A stretch of 64,000 nucleotides of DNA from Parerythrobacter aestuarii (GTDB lineage: Bacteria > Pseudomonadota > Alphaproteobacteria > Sphingomonadales > Sphingomonadaceae): assembly GCF_030140925.1 (NCBI RefSeq), contig NZ_JARBWD010000001.1, forward strand, positions 62,001 through 126,000. Reading direction: 5' to 3'. The position numbers were made by a program, and so were the translations under genes. Positions within the stretch are counted from its first letter, which is position 1; each line of letters opens with the position of its first letter. The notes beneath the pieces are model-generated. The model ran no database searches. It saw only the letters and a program-made list of their open reading frames with translations, and was not told the origin of the DNA. Of the stretch, positions 27,138 through 35,636 are shown one piece after another.

Positions 27138-27920
27138 ATGTACATCCAACTTCTTACTGCTGCTGCAGCCGATGCAGCTCCCAAGCAGGCTTTCGGTTTC
27201 TGGGAAGCCATGGAACAGGGCGGCGCGATCGCCTGGTTCATTTTCAGCGTGCTCGTGATCATGTCGATCGGCTCGTTCTACATCCTGATCACCAAGCTGC
27301 TCGAGCAGAACAAAATCATGCGTCAGTACAAGAGCCAGGTGCGCGGTGCGTTCTGGAAGGCTCCCGCCCTCAAGGACGGCGCTACCAAGCTCGAGAAGAA
27401 CAGCGCATGGCGCCAGATCGTCGACGATGCCCTCAAGGCTGACGAAGATCACTCCAAGATGGTCGATAGCCGTGAAGCTCATGACTACCTGCACGGTTCG
27501 CTGCAGTCGTCGGAAGATTCGATCAATGCCAAGCTGGCAGGCGGTCTGCCGTTCCTCGCGTCGGTCGGTGCAACTGCACCGTTCATCGGCCTGCTCGGCA
27601 CCGTGATCGGTATCTACCGCGCGCTGATCAACATCGGTCTCGCCGGTTCGGCTTCGATCGACAAGGTCGCCGGCCCGGTTGGTGAAGCGCTCATCATGAC
27701 CGCCATCGGCCTGCTGGTCGCGGTTCCGGCCGTGCTTGCCTACAACTGGCTGCAGAGCCGCAACCGTCGCATTGCGGAGCTGCTGACCGGCTTCTCGACC
27801 GACGTGCTTGCCTACATCAGCTCGGACGGCAAGGTTAAGCCGACCGTCCTGGCAGCTGCTCCCAAGGCAGCTCCGGCCAAGCCTGCGGCTCCCGCTGGCG
27901 GTGCACCGGTCAAGAAGTAA
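27138..27920 (+). CDS. exbB: MotA/TolQ/ExbB proton channel family protein
   Basis: A 260-residue inner-membrane proton channel subunit that forms the pentamer around the ExbD dimer. Three membrane segments are visible: AIAWFIFSVLVIMSIGSFYIL, then the pair around PFLASVGATAPFIGLLGTVIG and ALIMTAIGLLVAVPAVLAYN, with the family's GLLGTV core. The C-terminal 25 residues form an Ala/Pro/Lys tail that ExbB proteins do not need for the channel. It lies 39 bases after tonB, behind GAGAGGAA. Confidence 0.95.
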   Translation: MYIQLLTAAAADAAPKQAFGFWEAMEQGGAIAWFIFSVLVIMSIGSFYILITKLLEQNKIMRQYKSQVRGAFWKAPALKDGATKLEKNSAWRQIVDDALKADEDHSKMVDSREAHDYLHGSLQSSEDSINAKLAGGLPFLASVGATAPFIGLLGTVIGIYRALINIGLAGSASIDKVAGPVGEALIMTAIGLLVAVPAVLAYNWLQSRNRRIAELLTGFSTDVLAYISSDGKVKPTVLAAAPKAAPAKPAAPAGGAPVKK

Positions 27921-27995
27921 TCCTGGATCCGGGGACGGCGCCCTGCGTCGTCCCCCCCAGACACGAACGAGACCACAGACGGATAGGATGTAGTC

Positions 27996-28526
27996 ATGGC
28001 GATTTCCACGGGAGGCGGCGGCGAGACGCCGATGTCCGACATCAACACCACTCCGCTGGTGGACGTGATGCTGGTTCTCCTAATCATTTTCCTTATCGCG
28101 GTCCCGGTCGCGATCCAGACCATCGAAAAGCTCGAAATTCCGGTTATGGAATCGGTCGAATCGAAGGACAAGGTCGAGAACCTGCTCCTGACGATCAGCA
28201 CGACCGACAGCGCTGGGCGTAGTGCCGGCGATCCGGGCTTCGAAGGCGCAGCCCGCGAAGGCGAGTGCCGGGTCTATTTCAACAATGTCACGCCGGTCAG
28301 TTCGGACGAATTGTACGACAAAGCCTTCGAACGGCTTGACGCGATCGTCCAGCGCGCCGGCGGTGCCGAAGCCATCATGCAAGAGCCGGATCTGATTCCG
28401 CAGGTGCATATCCGCGGAGACATCAACGCTCCGTGGCGGTGTGTTGCAGGCACGATCTTCAATATCCAGCGTGCGGGTTACCCGACCGTTGGCTTCATCT
28501 CCAACCCGGTCGACCCGAACGGTTGA
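27996..28526 (+). CDS. exbD: biopolymer transport protein ExbD (copy 1)
   Basis: A 176-residue ExbD/TolR protein. The cytoplasmic start is [15 protein letters not shown], with the proton-carrying Asp at the start of the single membrane helix ([17 protein letters not shown]). The periplasmic domain is longer than usual: an insert near residues 70-95 ([14 protein letters not shown]) and two cysteines, one in GECRVYF and one in WRCVAG. It ends SNPVDPNG. It forms the ExbB5-ExbD2 motor with the upstream gene. Confidence 0.93.
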   Translation: MAISTGGGGETPMSDINTTPLVDVMLVLLIIFLIAVPVAIQTIEKLEIPVMESVESKDKVENLLLTISTTDSAGRSAGDPGFEGAAREGECRVYFNNVTPVSSDELYDKAFERLDAIVQRAGGAEAIMQEPDLIPQVHIRGDINAPWRCVAGTIFNIQRAGYPTVGFISNPVDPNG

Positions 28527-28559
28527 TCGGCCAGAGACGAGAAACAGGAGTAATCCACC

Positions 28560-29021
28560 ATGGCAATGTCAGGCGGCAAGGATGATGGCGCCCCGATGAT
28601 CGACATGAACATGACGCCGTTGATCGACGTCCTGCTCGTGCTGCTCATCATGTTCATCATCACCATCCCGGTGGCGACACACTCTGTCGACATCGACCTT
28701 CCGACCCCCGACAACTCGGAACCGCCCCCGGATCAGATCGACCCGATCAAGAACAAGATCGTCCTGACCCAGCAGAACGAGATTCTCTGGAATGGCGAGT
28801 CGCTGAATATGGGCGAACTGGTTCGCAATCTGAACCTGACCAAGGAAATCGTCCCTGAGCCCGAACTGCAGTTCGAGCCGGAAGGCCAGGCCAGCTACGA
28901 GCTGTCGGCCGATGTTCTCCGCGTCATCAAGGCCTCGGGCGTGACGAAGTTCGGCTTCGTCGGCAACGAACAGTTCCGTTCGTTCGGCAAGGCACCGAAT
29001 GCAGTGGGCGGCCAGCAGTAA
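28560..29021 (+). CDS. exbD: biopolymer transport protein ExbD (copy 2)
   Basis: A 153-residue ExbD/TolR protein with DMNMTPLIDVLLVLLIMFI as the membrane helix and its charged Asp. The periplasmic domain ends with VTKFGFVGNEQFRSFGKAPN. It is much closer to the third copy at 29166-29615 than to copy 1. Two ExbDs per TonB operon are common in sphingomonads; which one associates with which receptor set is unknown. An intrinsic terminator follows. Confidence 0.93.
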   Translation: MAMSGGKDDGAPMIDMNMTPLIDVLLVLLIMFIITIPVATHSVDIDLPTPDNSEPPPDQIDPIKNKIVLTQQNEILWNGESLNMGELVRNLNLTKEIVPEPELQFEPEGQASYELSADVLRVIKASGVTKFGFVGNEQFRSFGKAPNAVGGQQ

Positions 29022-29048
29022 GCCGACTTCCACACATTCAGACATTCG

Positions 29049-29080
29049 AAAGGGGCGGAGCGATCCGCCCCTTTTCTTTT
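29049..29080 (+). terminator. intrinsic terminator of the tonB-exbBDD operon
   Basis: AAAAGGGGCGGA-type stem: AAAGGGGCGGA (29049-29059) pairs perfectly with TCCGCCCCTTT (29064-29074) around a GCGA tetraloop, followed by TCTTTT. It is the strongest terminator in the window. Confidence 0.92.
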
Positions 29081-29115
29081 GAGACTCAACCAGAAAGACC
29101 TCATTTCAATGCAGC

Positions 29116-29144
29116 TTGGCGTTCTCCTATTGTTATGTTATGCT
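29116..29144 (+). promoter_or_regulatory. candidate promoter of the third exbD
   Basis: TTGGCG, 17 bases, TATGCT, starting 36 bases after the operon terminator. It is a good sigma-70-type match, with transcription expected about 15 bases before the ATG. It implies that the third exbD is expressed separately. Confidence 0.55.
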
Positions 29145-29165
29145 GTTACATGAAGGGAGAGGGAA

Positions 29166-29615
29166 ATGCCAAGATCGCTCAGTGTGCCGAACAAGTACCG
29201 CAAGCCACCGTTGGCGCGCACGACAGGCGAAATGAACATGACCCCGTTCATCGACGTCCTGCTCGTGCTGATCGTGATGCTGATTCTTTCCGTTCCGATC
29301 CTGCAGCACAATCTCGAGGTGCCGCTACCCGCAGCTGGGCCGACAAACCTGCCGGTGCAGGCCAGCAATACCGTGGCCATTGACCGCCAGGACAGGCTCT
29401 ACTGGAACGGAATGCCGGTGGATCGGGACACGCTGGGCGCGCAACTGACCGCGACCGCCCGCCACCCTGACAAACCGGCGGTCAGGTTCCAGCCCGATGC
29501 CTATGCCAGCTATGATCGCTCGGCCAAGACCATTGCCCTGATAAAGGACTCAGGCGTCACCAAGTTTGCCTTCGTCGGCAATGAACAGCACCGCGAGTTT
29601 GGGCGTGCCGATTAG
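29166..29615 (+). CDS. exbD: biopolymer transport protein ExbD (copy 3)
   Basis: A 149-residue ExbD/TolR family protein. After a basic N-terminus (LSVPNKYRKPPLARTTGEM) come MTPFIDVLLVLIVMLILSVP (membrane helix with the conserved Asp) and a periplasmic domain ending GVTKFAFVGNEQHREFGRAD. The GNEQ-R-FG ending is shared with copy 2, so it arose by duplication of that gene. It follows the operon terminator and has its own promoter candidate and a GAAGGGAGAGGG ribosome-binding site. No ExbB partner lies beside it, so it must borrow one. Confidence 0.9.
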   Translation: MPRSLSVPNKYRKPPLARTTGEMNMTPFIDVLLVLIVMLILSVPILQHNLEVPLPAAGPTNLPVQASNTVAIDRQDRLYWNGMPVDRDTLGAQLTATARHPDKPAVRFQPDAYASYDRSAKTIALIKDSGVTKFAFVGNEQHREFGRAD

Positions 29616-29684
29616 GGCGCGCTCCACCGTGACGGAGCGCCGGTCACCCCGCCGGCGCTTCGACCATGGCAGTATCGCCGCCCA

Positions 29685-32129
29685 CTAGTCCGCGACTCTA
29701 TCCACCCGCATGGCCGCGCTCGCCAGGCTCTCCGCCTCCAGCAGCAGCTCGTCATCGACCGCCCCCTGCGGCAGGCTTTCACGGCCGATCATCACCATCA
29801 CTGGCACCGCGAGCGGGCTGACCCGCTCCAGTTCTACATGCTCGAGATTGTCGACCGAACGCTCGAGCAGGTCCTGCAGCCGTCCGATATCGGTCAACCG
29901 CTCGCGCGCATCGGCCCAGGCCGCCTCTAGCAAGACGTGATCAGGTTCGTACTTGCGCAGCACATCGTAAATGAGGTCGGTCGAGAAAGTGACCTGCCGC
30001 CCACTCTTGCGCTTCCCCGGATGCTGGCGCTCGACCAGCCCCCCGATCACCGCCACTTCGCGGAAACTCCGCTTGAGCAGGTAACTCTCCTGCACCCATC
30101 CGATGAATTCATGGGCGAGGATATCGGGCGAGAGCAAAGGCCCCGGATCGATGACCGGCTTCAGCCCCCACACCGCCAGGGAATAGTCGTTGGCGACGAA
30201 ACCGCCCGGCATCAGGCCACGCGCTTCCATCCGCTGGGTGATCAGCATCCCCAACGACTGGTTCGCGTTCCAACCTGTGAAGGTGTAGTAGACCGTGTAG
30301 TGCTTCATGGCGTGCGGGAAGCTTTCAACAAGGAGCTTCTCCGGCCCCGGCATCCGGCTGCGCCAGTCCTGCACTTCCAGCCATTCTCGCACATCGTCTG
30401 GAAAGCGCGCCCAGCCCGCGCGGTCCACCAGCATGGCGCGCACGCGGTCGGCCAGGTGCGTCGTCAGCGGCATGCGCGCGCCGCCATAGCTCGGGATCAT
30501 CGCCGATTTGGCGGTGGCGCGGACAACGATCTCCATGTCGCGCAGCTGCTCCACCTCCAGCGCCTGCCCGGCGAAGGCAAAGGTATCGCCCGGGCGCAAC
30601 GAGGCCGCGAAGCGTTCCTCGACCTTGCCCAGCGAGCGGCCGTTGCGGAAGCGCACCTCCAGCATCTCGCTATCGATGATGATCCCGGCATTGAAGCGGT
30701 GCTTGGCTGCCAGTTCGGGATGCGCCAGCCGCCAGGTCCCGTCCTTGTCGCGCACGATGCGGCGGAACTTGTCATAGGCCTTGAGCGCATAGCCGCCTGT
30801 GGCGACGAAGGTCAGCACGCGCTGCCACACCGTCTCGTCGAGCCAGGCATAGGCGAGGCTGGCACGCACCTCTGCCAGCAGTTCAGCCTCGCCAAAGGGT
30901 GCCGCGCAGGCGCAGGCCATGACATGCTGCGCCAAAACATCGAGCCCGCCGGGACGGAAGTCTTCGCCGTCACGCTGACCCTCGTCGACAGCGTCCTTGG
31001 CCGCCTGCGCCTCCAGGAACTCGAACCGATTGCCAGGAACAAGCACTGCACGACTGGGCTGGTCGAGCCGGTGGTTGGCGCGCCCGACCCGCTGCAGCAG
31101 GCGCGAAGAGCCCTTGGGGGCACCCATCTGCACCACGCAATCGATATCGCCCCAATCGACCCCGAGATCCAAGCTCGCCGTCGCCACCAAGGCACGCAAC
31201 TCGCCACGCGCCATTGCTCCTTCGACCTTGCGTCGCGCTTCCTTGCTGAGCGAGCCATGGTGGATACCGATCGGCAGCGTATCCTCGTTCGCCTCCCATA
31301 GCTTCTGGAACAGGAATTCAGCGAGGAAACGCGTATTGGCGAAAACCAACGTGGTTCGGTTCTTGCGGATCAATTCGTAGAGCTGTGGAATCGCCCAGGT
31401 CCCCGCGTGTCCGCCCCACGGCACGCGCTCTTCCTCAGGCAGCAGGATCTCGACTTCAGCTGGCGCGCCCTGTTCGCCTTCGACCAGCACGACCGAATCG
31501 ATATCACCCCATGGCGCGAGCCATTCGCAAAATCCTTCGGGATTGGCGAGCGTCGCCGAAAGCGCCACGCGCTGGAGATCGGGCGCAATGGCCTGTAACC
31601 GCGCCAGGCTCAGCGCCAGCAGGTCACCCCGCTTGCCGGTGGCGAAGGCGTGGACTTCATCGATCACGATCCGCTTGAGGCTGGAGAAGAGCTCGAAACT
31701 GTCGGGATAGCTGAGCAGCAGCGAGAGCGATTCCGGGGTCGTAAGCAGGACATGCGGCGGTTTGGAGCGCTGGCGTTTCTTGCGATCGGACGGCGTATCG
31801 CCGCTGCGGGTCTCGATCCGGATCGGCAACCCCATCTCTTCGACCGGGGTGACGAGATTGCGCTGCACATCGTGCGCCAATGCCTTCAAGGGCGAAACGT
31901 AGAGCGTGTGCAGGCCTTCCGGCGGCTTCGCCACGCCCAGACGCGAAGGGCAGAAGTCCGCCAAGGTCGGCAGGAACCCGCCCAATGTCTTGCCTGCCCC
32001 GGTATCGGCTACGAGCAGCGCATGTTTCCCACTATCGGCCGCCTCCAGCATTTCGGCCTGGTGCCGCCGCACCCGCCAGCCGCGCCTGGCGAACCAGTCG
32101 GTGATTTCAGGTGGGAGGGCGGCAGGCAT
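29685..32129 (-). CDS. ligase-associated DEXH-box DNA helicase (Lhr-like)
   Basis: An 814-residue superfamily 2 helicase of the Lhr type. Motif I is VADTGAGKTLGGFLP and motif II is VIDEVHAF. Motif III is ALSATLANP, then TTLVFANTRFLAEFLFQKLW, and motif VI is LLQRVGRANHRLD. The Lhr-core winged-helix and beta-barrel domains follow (VSPLAVPVMVMIGRE near the end). Such proteins usually stand beside an ATP-dependent DNA ligase and an exonuclease and act in DNA repair; neither partner is adjacent here. The stop is TAG at 29685. It lies 56 bases after the N-acetyltransferase gene. Confidence 0.92.
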   Translation of the reverse strand: MPAALPPEITDWFARRGWRVRRHQAEMLEAADSGKHALLVADTGAGKTLGGFLPTLADFCPSRLGVAKPPEGLHTLYVSPLKALAHDVQRNLVTPVEEMGLPIRIETRSGDTPSDRKKRQRSKPPHVLLTTPESLSLLLSYPDSFELFSSLKRIVIDEVHAFATGKRGDLLALSLARLQAIAPDLQRVALSATLANPEGFCEWLAPWGDIDSVVLVEGEQGAPAEVEILLPEEERVPWGGHAGTWAIPQLYELIRKNRTTLVFANTRFLAEFLFQKLWEANEDTLPIGIHHGSLSKEARRKVEGAMARGELRALVATASLDLGVDWGDIDCVVQMGAPKGSSRLLQRVGRANHRLDQPSRAVLVPGNRFEFLEAQAAKDAVDEGQRDGEDFRPGGLDVLAQHVMACACAAPFGEAELLAEVRASLAYAWLDETVWQRVLTFVATGGYALKAYDKFRRIVRDKDGTWRLAHPELAAKHRFNAGIIIDSEMLEVRFRNGRSLGKVEERFAASLRPGDTFAFAGQALEVEQLRDMEIVVRATAKSAMIPSYGGARMPLTTHLADRVRAMLVDRAGWARFPDDVREWLEVQDWRSRMPGPEKLLVESFPHAMKHYTVYYTFTGWNANQSLGMLITQRMEARGLMPGGFVANDYSLAVWGLKPVIDPGPLLSPDILAHEFIGWVQESYLLKRSFREVAVIGGLVERQHPGKRKSGRQVTFSTDLIYDVLRKYEPDHVLLEAAWADARERLTDIGRLQDLLERSVDNLEHVELERVSPLAVPVMVMIGRESLPQGAVDDELLLEAESLASAAMRVDRVAD

Positions 32130-32185
32130 GCGCGAACCATAGGCCCCTCTCCGGGGCCGGTCACCATGCTCCGTGGGCGGCGGCG

Positions 32186-33034
32186 CTAATCACCAGGGAG
32201 CCGAGCCAGTTCGTCAGGCAACAATTCAAGGCCGAACCCATCCGAGACCACTTCGCGCCATTCGGAATCGCTCGACAGTTCGCGCGCTTCGCGCTGACCT
32301 TCAGCGACCAGCGACAGGCTGCGCCCGTTTAGCGCCATGAACCCCTTGGGCAGCGCGAGGCTCAGCCGCGGTGTGCCGACAAAGCGGGACTCATGCCACG
32401 TTGCGGTCCAGTGGTTGGCCTGCAGCAGATCATCCGCTGCCACTTCCGCGAGATCGAAAGAATATTGTGCCTGCCAATCCGCGTCAGGCCGCGCACGGCC
32501 ATCGGTGGCGGAGATATCGCCCGACCGCTCGAGCAGCCAGTCGCCTGCGACAGTCCCGCCATCGATCCGGCGCAGGCGGTGGCGGGCGCAATCATCGGTC
32601 TCCTGCTGCGTTCCATCCACCAGCGGCAAGGGCGGGACATAGCTGCCGCCGAACCCGACATCGGCAATCCAGCTTCCCTCGGCCAAGTCCACCAGCAACA
32701 AGACATGGCTACGCGGCGGCGTTGCCTCTGCCTCGAGCCCCAACCGGACGCGCGCCAGCAGCGGGCGGCAGGCGAAACCCAGCTCGCCCAGCATGTCAGC
32801 ATAGAGGCGGTTCTGCTCGAAACAGTAACCGCCCCGCCGACGTGTCACGAGCTTTGCGAACACGCTGGCGCTGTCGATCCGAATGTCGCGCCCGAGCAAG
32901 ATGTCGAGGTTCTCAAAGGCAATCGCCCGACGGTGTGCCTGTTGCAGGGTCATGAGGCCTGTCGGATCCACAGAGGGCTGGCCAGCCAGCCCGATCCGAG
33001 CAAGGTACGCAGCCAGACCCGGCGGGCGCGACAT
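32186..33034 (-). CDS. nat: arylamine N-acetyltransferase
   Basis: A 282-residue NAT that moves acetyl groups from acetyl-CoA to arylamines, hydrazines or similar. The Cys-His-Asp triad is readable: C71 in RRGGYCFEQN, H110 in PRSHVLLLV, and D125 in IADVGFGG. The N-terminal helical domain (AIAFENLDILLGR) is normal, and the length is typical. It starts two bases after the end of the phosphohexomutase gene and is probably in its operon. Physiological substrates of bacterial NATs are mostly unknown. Confidence 0.93.
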   Translation of the reverse strand: MSRPPGLAAYLARIGLAGQPSVDPTGLMTLQQAHRRAIAFENLDILLGRDIRIDSASVFAKLVTRRRGGYCFEQNRLYADMLGELGFACRPLLARVRLGLEAEATPPRSHVLLLVDLAEGSWIADVGFGGSYVPPLPLVDGTQQETDDCARHRLRRIDGGTVAGDWLLERSGDISATDGRARPDADWQAQYSFDLAEVAADDLLQANHWTATWHESRFVGTPRLSLALPKGFMALNGRSLSLVAEGQREARELSSDSEWREVVSDGFGLELLPDELARLPGD

Positions 33035-33036
33035 AT

Positions 33037-34446
33037 TCAGTGCCCGGCCTGCTCGCCGCGTTCGAGGCCACTCAACGCCAGTTGCTCGTCGATCTGTGCC
33101 ATCAGCCGTTCAACGGCTGCCTCGCTGTCGCCTTCAGCGCGGGCGACCAGCACATCCTGGGTATTAGAAGCACGCAGCAGCCACCATCCGTCTTCAGTAG
33201 TGACGCGCACGCCGTCAGTAGAGTTGACCTCTACCCCTTCACCCGCATGCGCCAGCCGTTCCTTGACCTCATCGATCGCCGCAAACTTGCGGCTTTCATC
33301 GACCTGGAAGCGCATCTCGGGCGTGTTGACCATAGCCGGCATCGCGCCCCGCAATTCAGTCACCGATTTGCCCAGCCGTGCGCTTGCCGCCATCAACCGC
33401 AGCGCAGCGTAGAGCGCATCGTCGAACCCGTAGTAAGTGTCGGCAAAGAACACGTGACCACTCATTTCGCCGGCCAGCGGGCTGCCAGTTTCCTTCATTT
33501 TGGACTTAATCAGCGAGTGGCCGGTCTTCCACATCAGCGGCTTGCCGCCGTGCTTTTCGACATGTTCGAACAGCGCGCGGCTGGCCTTCACATCGGCGAT
33601 AATCGTCGCATTAGGTAGTCTTCCGAGGAGGTCCTCGGCATAAATCATGAGTAACTGATCCCCCCAAATGACCCGGCCTTCGCCGTCGATCGCGCCAATC
33701 CGGTCGCCATCGCCATCGAAAGCCACTCCGAAGTCGAGATTCTTCTCGGCGACGAGCGCCTTCAGGTCCGCCAGATTGGCTTCAACCGTGGGATCAGGAT
33801 GATGATTGGGAAAATGACCGTCGACCTCAGTGAACAGCAAGTGATGCTCCCCGGGGAGCCGCGCCGCGAGAGCTTCGAGCAGCGGACCCGCCGCGCCATT
33901 CCCGGCATCCCAGCCGATCCGGAGCTGCGCGAGTTTGTCATTGTCGATATCGTCGAGGGCGGTGAGCAAGCGTTCGACATAGGGCTCGGCGATGGCCTTT
34001 TCGACGATCTTTCCGGCACCGTCGAGCCAGTCACCCCCGGCCGAGACCGCCCCAAGGTCCTGGATGTCGGATCCAAAGAAGGGTCTTCCCTGGAATACCA
34101 TCTTGAAGCCGTTGTAATTGGGGGGATTGTGGCTGCCTGTTATCTGAATGCCGCCATCCACCTGTTTGGATGATGCCTCTGCATAATACAGCATAGGCGT
34201 TGGCCCGAGGCCGATCCGCACGACATCGCAGCCACTCGCCGAAAGCCCTTCCACCAGCGCATGTTCGAGCACGGGTGAACTGACCCGGCCATCGTATCCG
34301 ACCGCCACGGTCTTGCCCCCGGCCCTGCGCAGCATGCTGGCGAAGCTGCGCCCGATAGCACGCGCATCTTCGGCCGACAGCGTCTCGCCGATAATGCCGC
34401 GAATATCGTACTCGCGCAGCATAGTGGGATCGAAAACATGAGTCAT
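33037..34446 (-). CDS. phosphomannomutase/phosphoglucomutase
   Basis: A 469-residue alpha-D-phosphohexomutase of the ManB/AlgC type that interconverts hexose 1- and 6-phosphates for polysaccharide and nucleotide-sugar synthesis. The visible sites are LREYDIRGIIGETL (N-terminal), the phosphoserine loop TGSHNPPNYNGFK, the metal loop DGDGDRIGAIDGEG, the sugar loop GEMSGHVFF, and the C-terminal phosphate loop (RASNTQDVLVARAE). The start overlaps the stop of the J-domain gene (ATGA). Confidence 0.93.
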   Translation of the reverse strand: MTHVFDPTMLREYDIRGIIGETLSAEDARAIGRSFASMLRRAGGKTVAVGYDGRVSSPVLEHALVEGLSASGCDVVRIGLGPTPMLYYAEASSKQVDGGIQITGSHNPPNYNGFKMVFQGRPFFGSDIQDLGAVSAGGDWLDGAGKIVEKAIAEPYVERLLTALDDIDNDKLAQLRIGWDAGNGAAGPLLEALAARLPGEHHLLFTEVDGHFPNHHPDPTVEANLADLKALVAEKNLDFGVAFDGDGDRIGAIDGEGRVIWGDQLLMIYAEDLLGRLPNATIIADVKASRALFEHVEKHGGKPLMWKTGHSLIKSKMKETGSPLAGEMSGHVFFADTYYGFDDALYAALRLMAASARLGKSVTELRGAMPAMVNTPEMRFQVDESRKFAAIDEVKERLAHAGEGVEVNSTDGVRVTTEDGWWLLRASNTQDVLVARAEGDSEAAVERLMAQIDEQLALSGLERGEQAGH

Positions 34447-34745
34447 GCTGGGGGGCCTCCGTCGGGCAATTCATCGAGCAGCAGGTCGCGCGCAGCGTTG
34501 GCCTCGTGTACCTGCTCGTTAGAGCCGCCGCGATCGGGGTGGACCATGGCGACGAGCCGCTTGTGCGCGGAAATTATTTCAGTTCTGTTGGCATTCTCGC
34601 GGACCGCCAGCAAACGGCGGGCTCGAAACACCGCCTGGCTGCGGGTTGACCTGGCGGGGGAGAGGTACTGCCAAGGCCATTTGCCAACTGCCCAGCGACA
34701 CAGCACGGACAGGACGGCGGCGATTATCAGAAGTCGGATGATCAT
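34443..34745 (-). CDS. small membrane-anchored J-domain protein
   Basis: A 100-residue protein. Residues 1-22 (IIRLLIIAAVLSVLCRWAVG) form one membrane anchor. Residues about 40-90 are a J-domain end: ARRLLAVRENANRTEI, then AHKRLVAMVHPDRGGSNEQ with the HPD tripeptide that stimulates DnaK ATPase, then a final helix. The topology, a TM followed by a short C-terminal J-domain, resembles Tim14/DjlA-like proteins rather than full DnaJ. It lies between mipZ (six bases upstream) and the phosphohexomutase (overlap), so the three are likely co-translated. Its client is unknown. Confidence 0.85.
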   Translation of the reverse strand: MIIRLLIIAAVLSVLCRWAVGKWPWQYLSPARSTRSQAVFRARRLLAVRENANRTEIISAHKRLVAMVHPDRGGSNEQVHEANAARDLLLDELPDGGPPA

Positions 34746-34751
34746 AGCCGC

Positions 34752-35564
34752 TCAGGCTACTTCGAGGATCGCCTCGGCGCTAGAGGGTATCGGCAGGTTC
34801 AGCCCCATCACCAGCTGGCGCAGCTCCTGCCGCGCGACCAAGTGGCTGGTGCCCAGGTCGCCCAAATGGCCCTTGTCGAGGAGCGTAAGGCCCGAGGGGA
34901 ACAGCTCGCGGTAGATCACGCGTTCGGAAAGGCCGGCGGTGACCCGGAAACCCACACGCTTGCTGAGCTCCGTCAGCGCGCGCTCGATACGCTGCATGTT
35001 GCGCGCTTCGGTATAACCGGTGCGGTTGCGGACCACGACCCAGTCCATTTCGCGCCGCTGCTGCTCGACCGTCGCCTTGCTGCGCTTGATCCGCGCTTCC
35101 CAGATCAGCTCGGCATAGAAGCTCAGGCGGCGAACCTTGAAGGTTTCAGCATCGACCTGCCCGATCAGGTCGAAGTCGACAAAACTGTCATTTAGGGGCG
35201 TAACCAGCGTATCGGCCTCAGTCGCGGCATGGCGGGCGAGCGGGTCGTCGCGCCCGGGCGTGTCGAAGATCAGGAAGTCTGCTTCGCGACCGAGTTTCTC
35301 TGCCAGAACCTCCAGTCGCTGCTCGCTGGTGTCGCTGAACACTTCACAGTGTGCCCCGGGCAACGCGATGCCGCGCCGCTGTTCGGTTTCGACCCGGTTC
35401 TCGAAATAGCGATGCATGGTACGCTGGCGATGGTCCAGATCGATCGCCGCCACTCGCGCGCCCTTGTAGGCGAGCGCCACCGCGACATGCACTGCCGTGG
35501 TCGACTTGCCCGTGCCACCCTTCTCATTGGCGAAAACGATGCGGTGGGGACGGTGTGCGGTCAC
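34752..35564 (-). CDS. mipZ: division-plane positioning ATPase MipZ (ParA family)
   Basis: A 270-residue deviant-Walker P-loop ATPase. FANEKGGTGKSTTAVHVAVAL is the P-loop, AAIDLDHRQRTMHRYFENR is the MipZ-specific switch, and FDTPGRDDPLARHA is Walker B. The MipZ family forms a gradient from the chromosome pole (via ParB) and blocks FtsZ assembly away from mid-cell in Caulobacter and relatives. The start is a GTG at 35564. It is the first gene of a minus-strand run that continues with the J-domain protein and the phosphohexomutase, and is divergent from panC. Confidence 0.93.
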   Translation of the reverse strand: MTAHRPHRIVFANEKGGTGKSTTAVHVAVALAYKGARVAAIDLDHRQRTMHRYFENRVETEQRRGIALPGAHCEVFSDTSEQRLEVLAEKLGREADFLIFDTPGRDDPLARHAATEADTLVTPLNDSFVDFDLIGQVDAETFKVRRLSFYAELIWEARIKRSKATVEQQRREMDWVVVRNRTGYTEARNMQRIERALTELSKRVGFRVTAGLSERVIYRELFPSGLTLLDKGHLGDLGTSHLVARQELRQLVMGLNLPIPSSAEAILEVA

Positions 35565-35574
35565 GCGAGGGGCC

Positions 35575-35603
35575 TTTCAGGGCTGGTTGAGGAGCGCTAG
35601 GGC
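35575..35603 (+). promoter_or_regulatory. weak candidate panC promoter
   Basis: TTTCAG, 17 bases, TAGGGC in the context GCGCTAGGGC, about 34 bases before panC in the divergent gap with mipZ. The -35 is poor. Confidence 0.25.
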
Positions 35604-35636
35604 TTAGGCAGGAAACATACGGGAGGGCGCAGGACC

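Noticed and set aside
29619..29658. Two overlapping GC-rich hairpins after the third exbD
   Set aside because: Neither is followed by a T-run on either strand, so I do not call a terminator.
29937..31301. Plus-strand frame opposite the Lhr-like helicase
   Set aside because: Antisense shadow; the helicase motifs are all on the minus strand.
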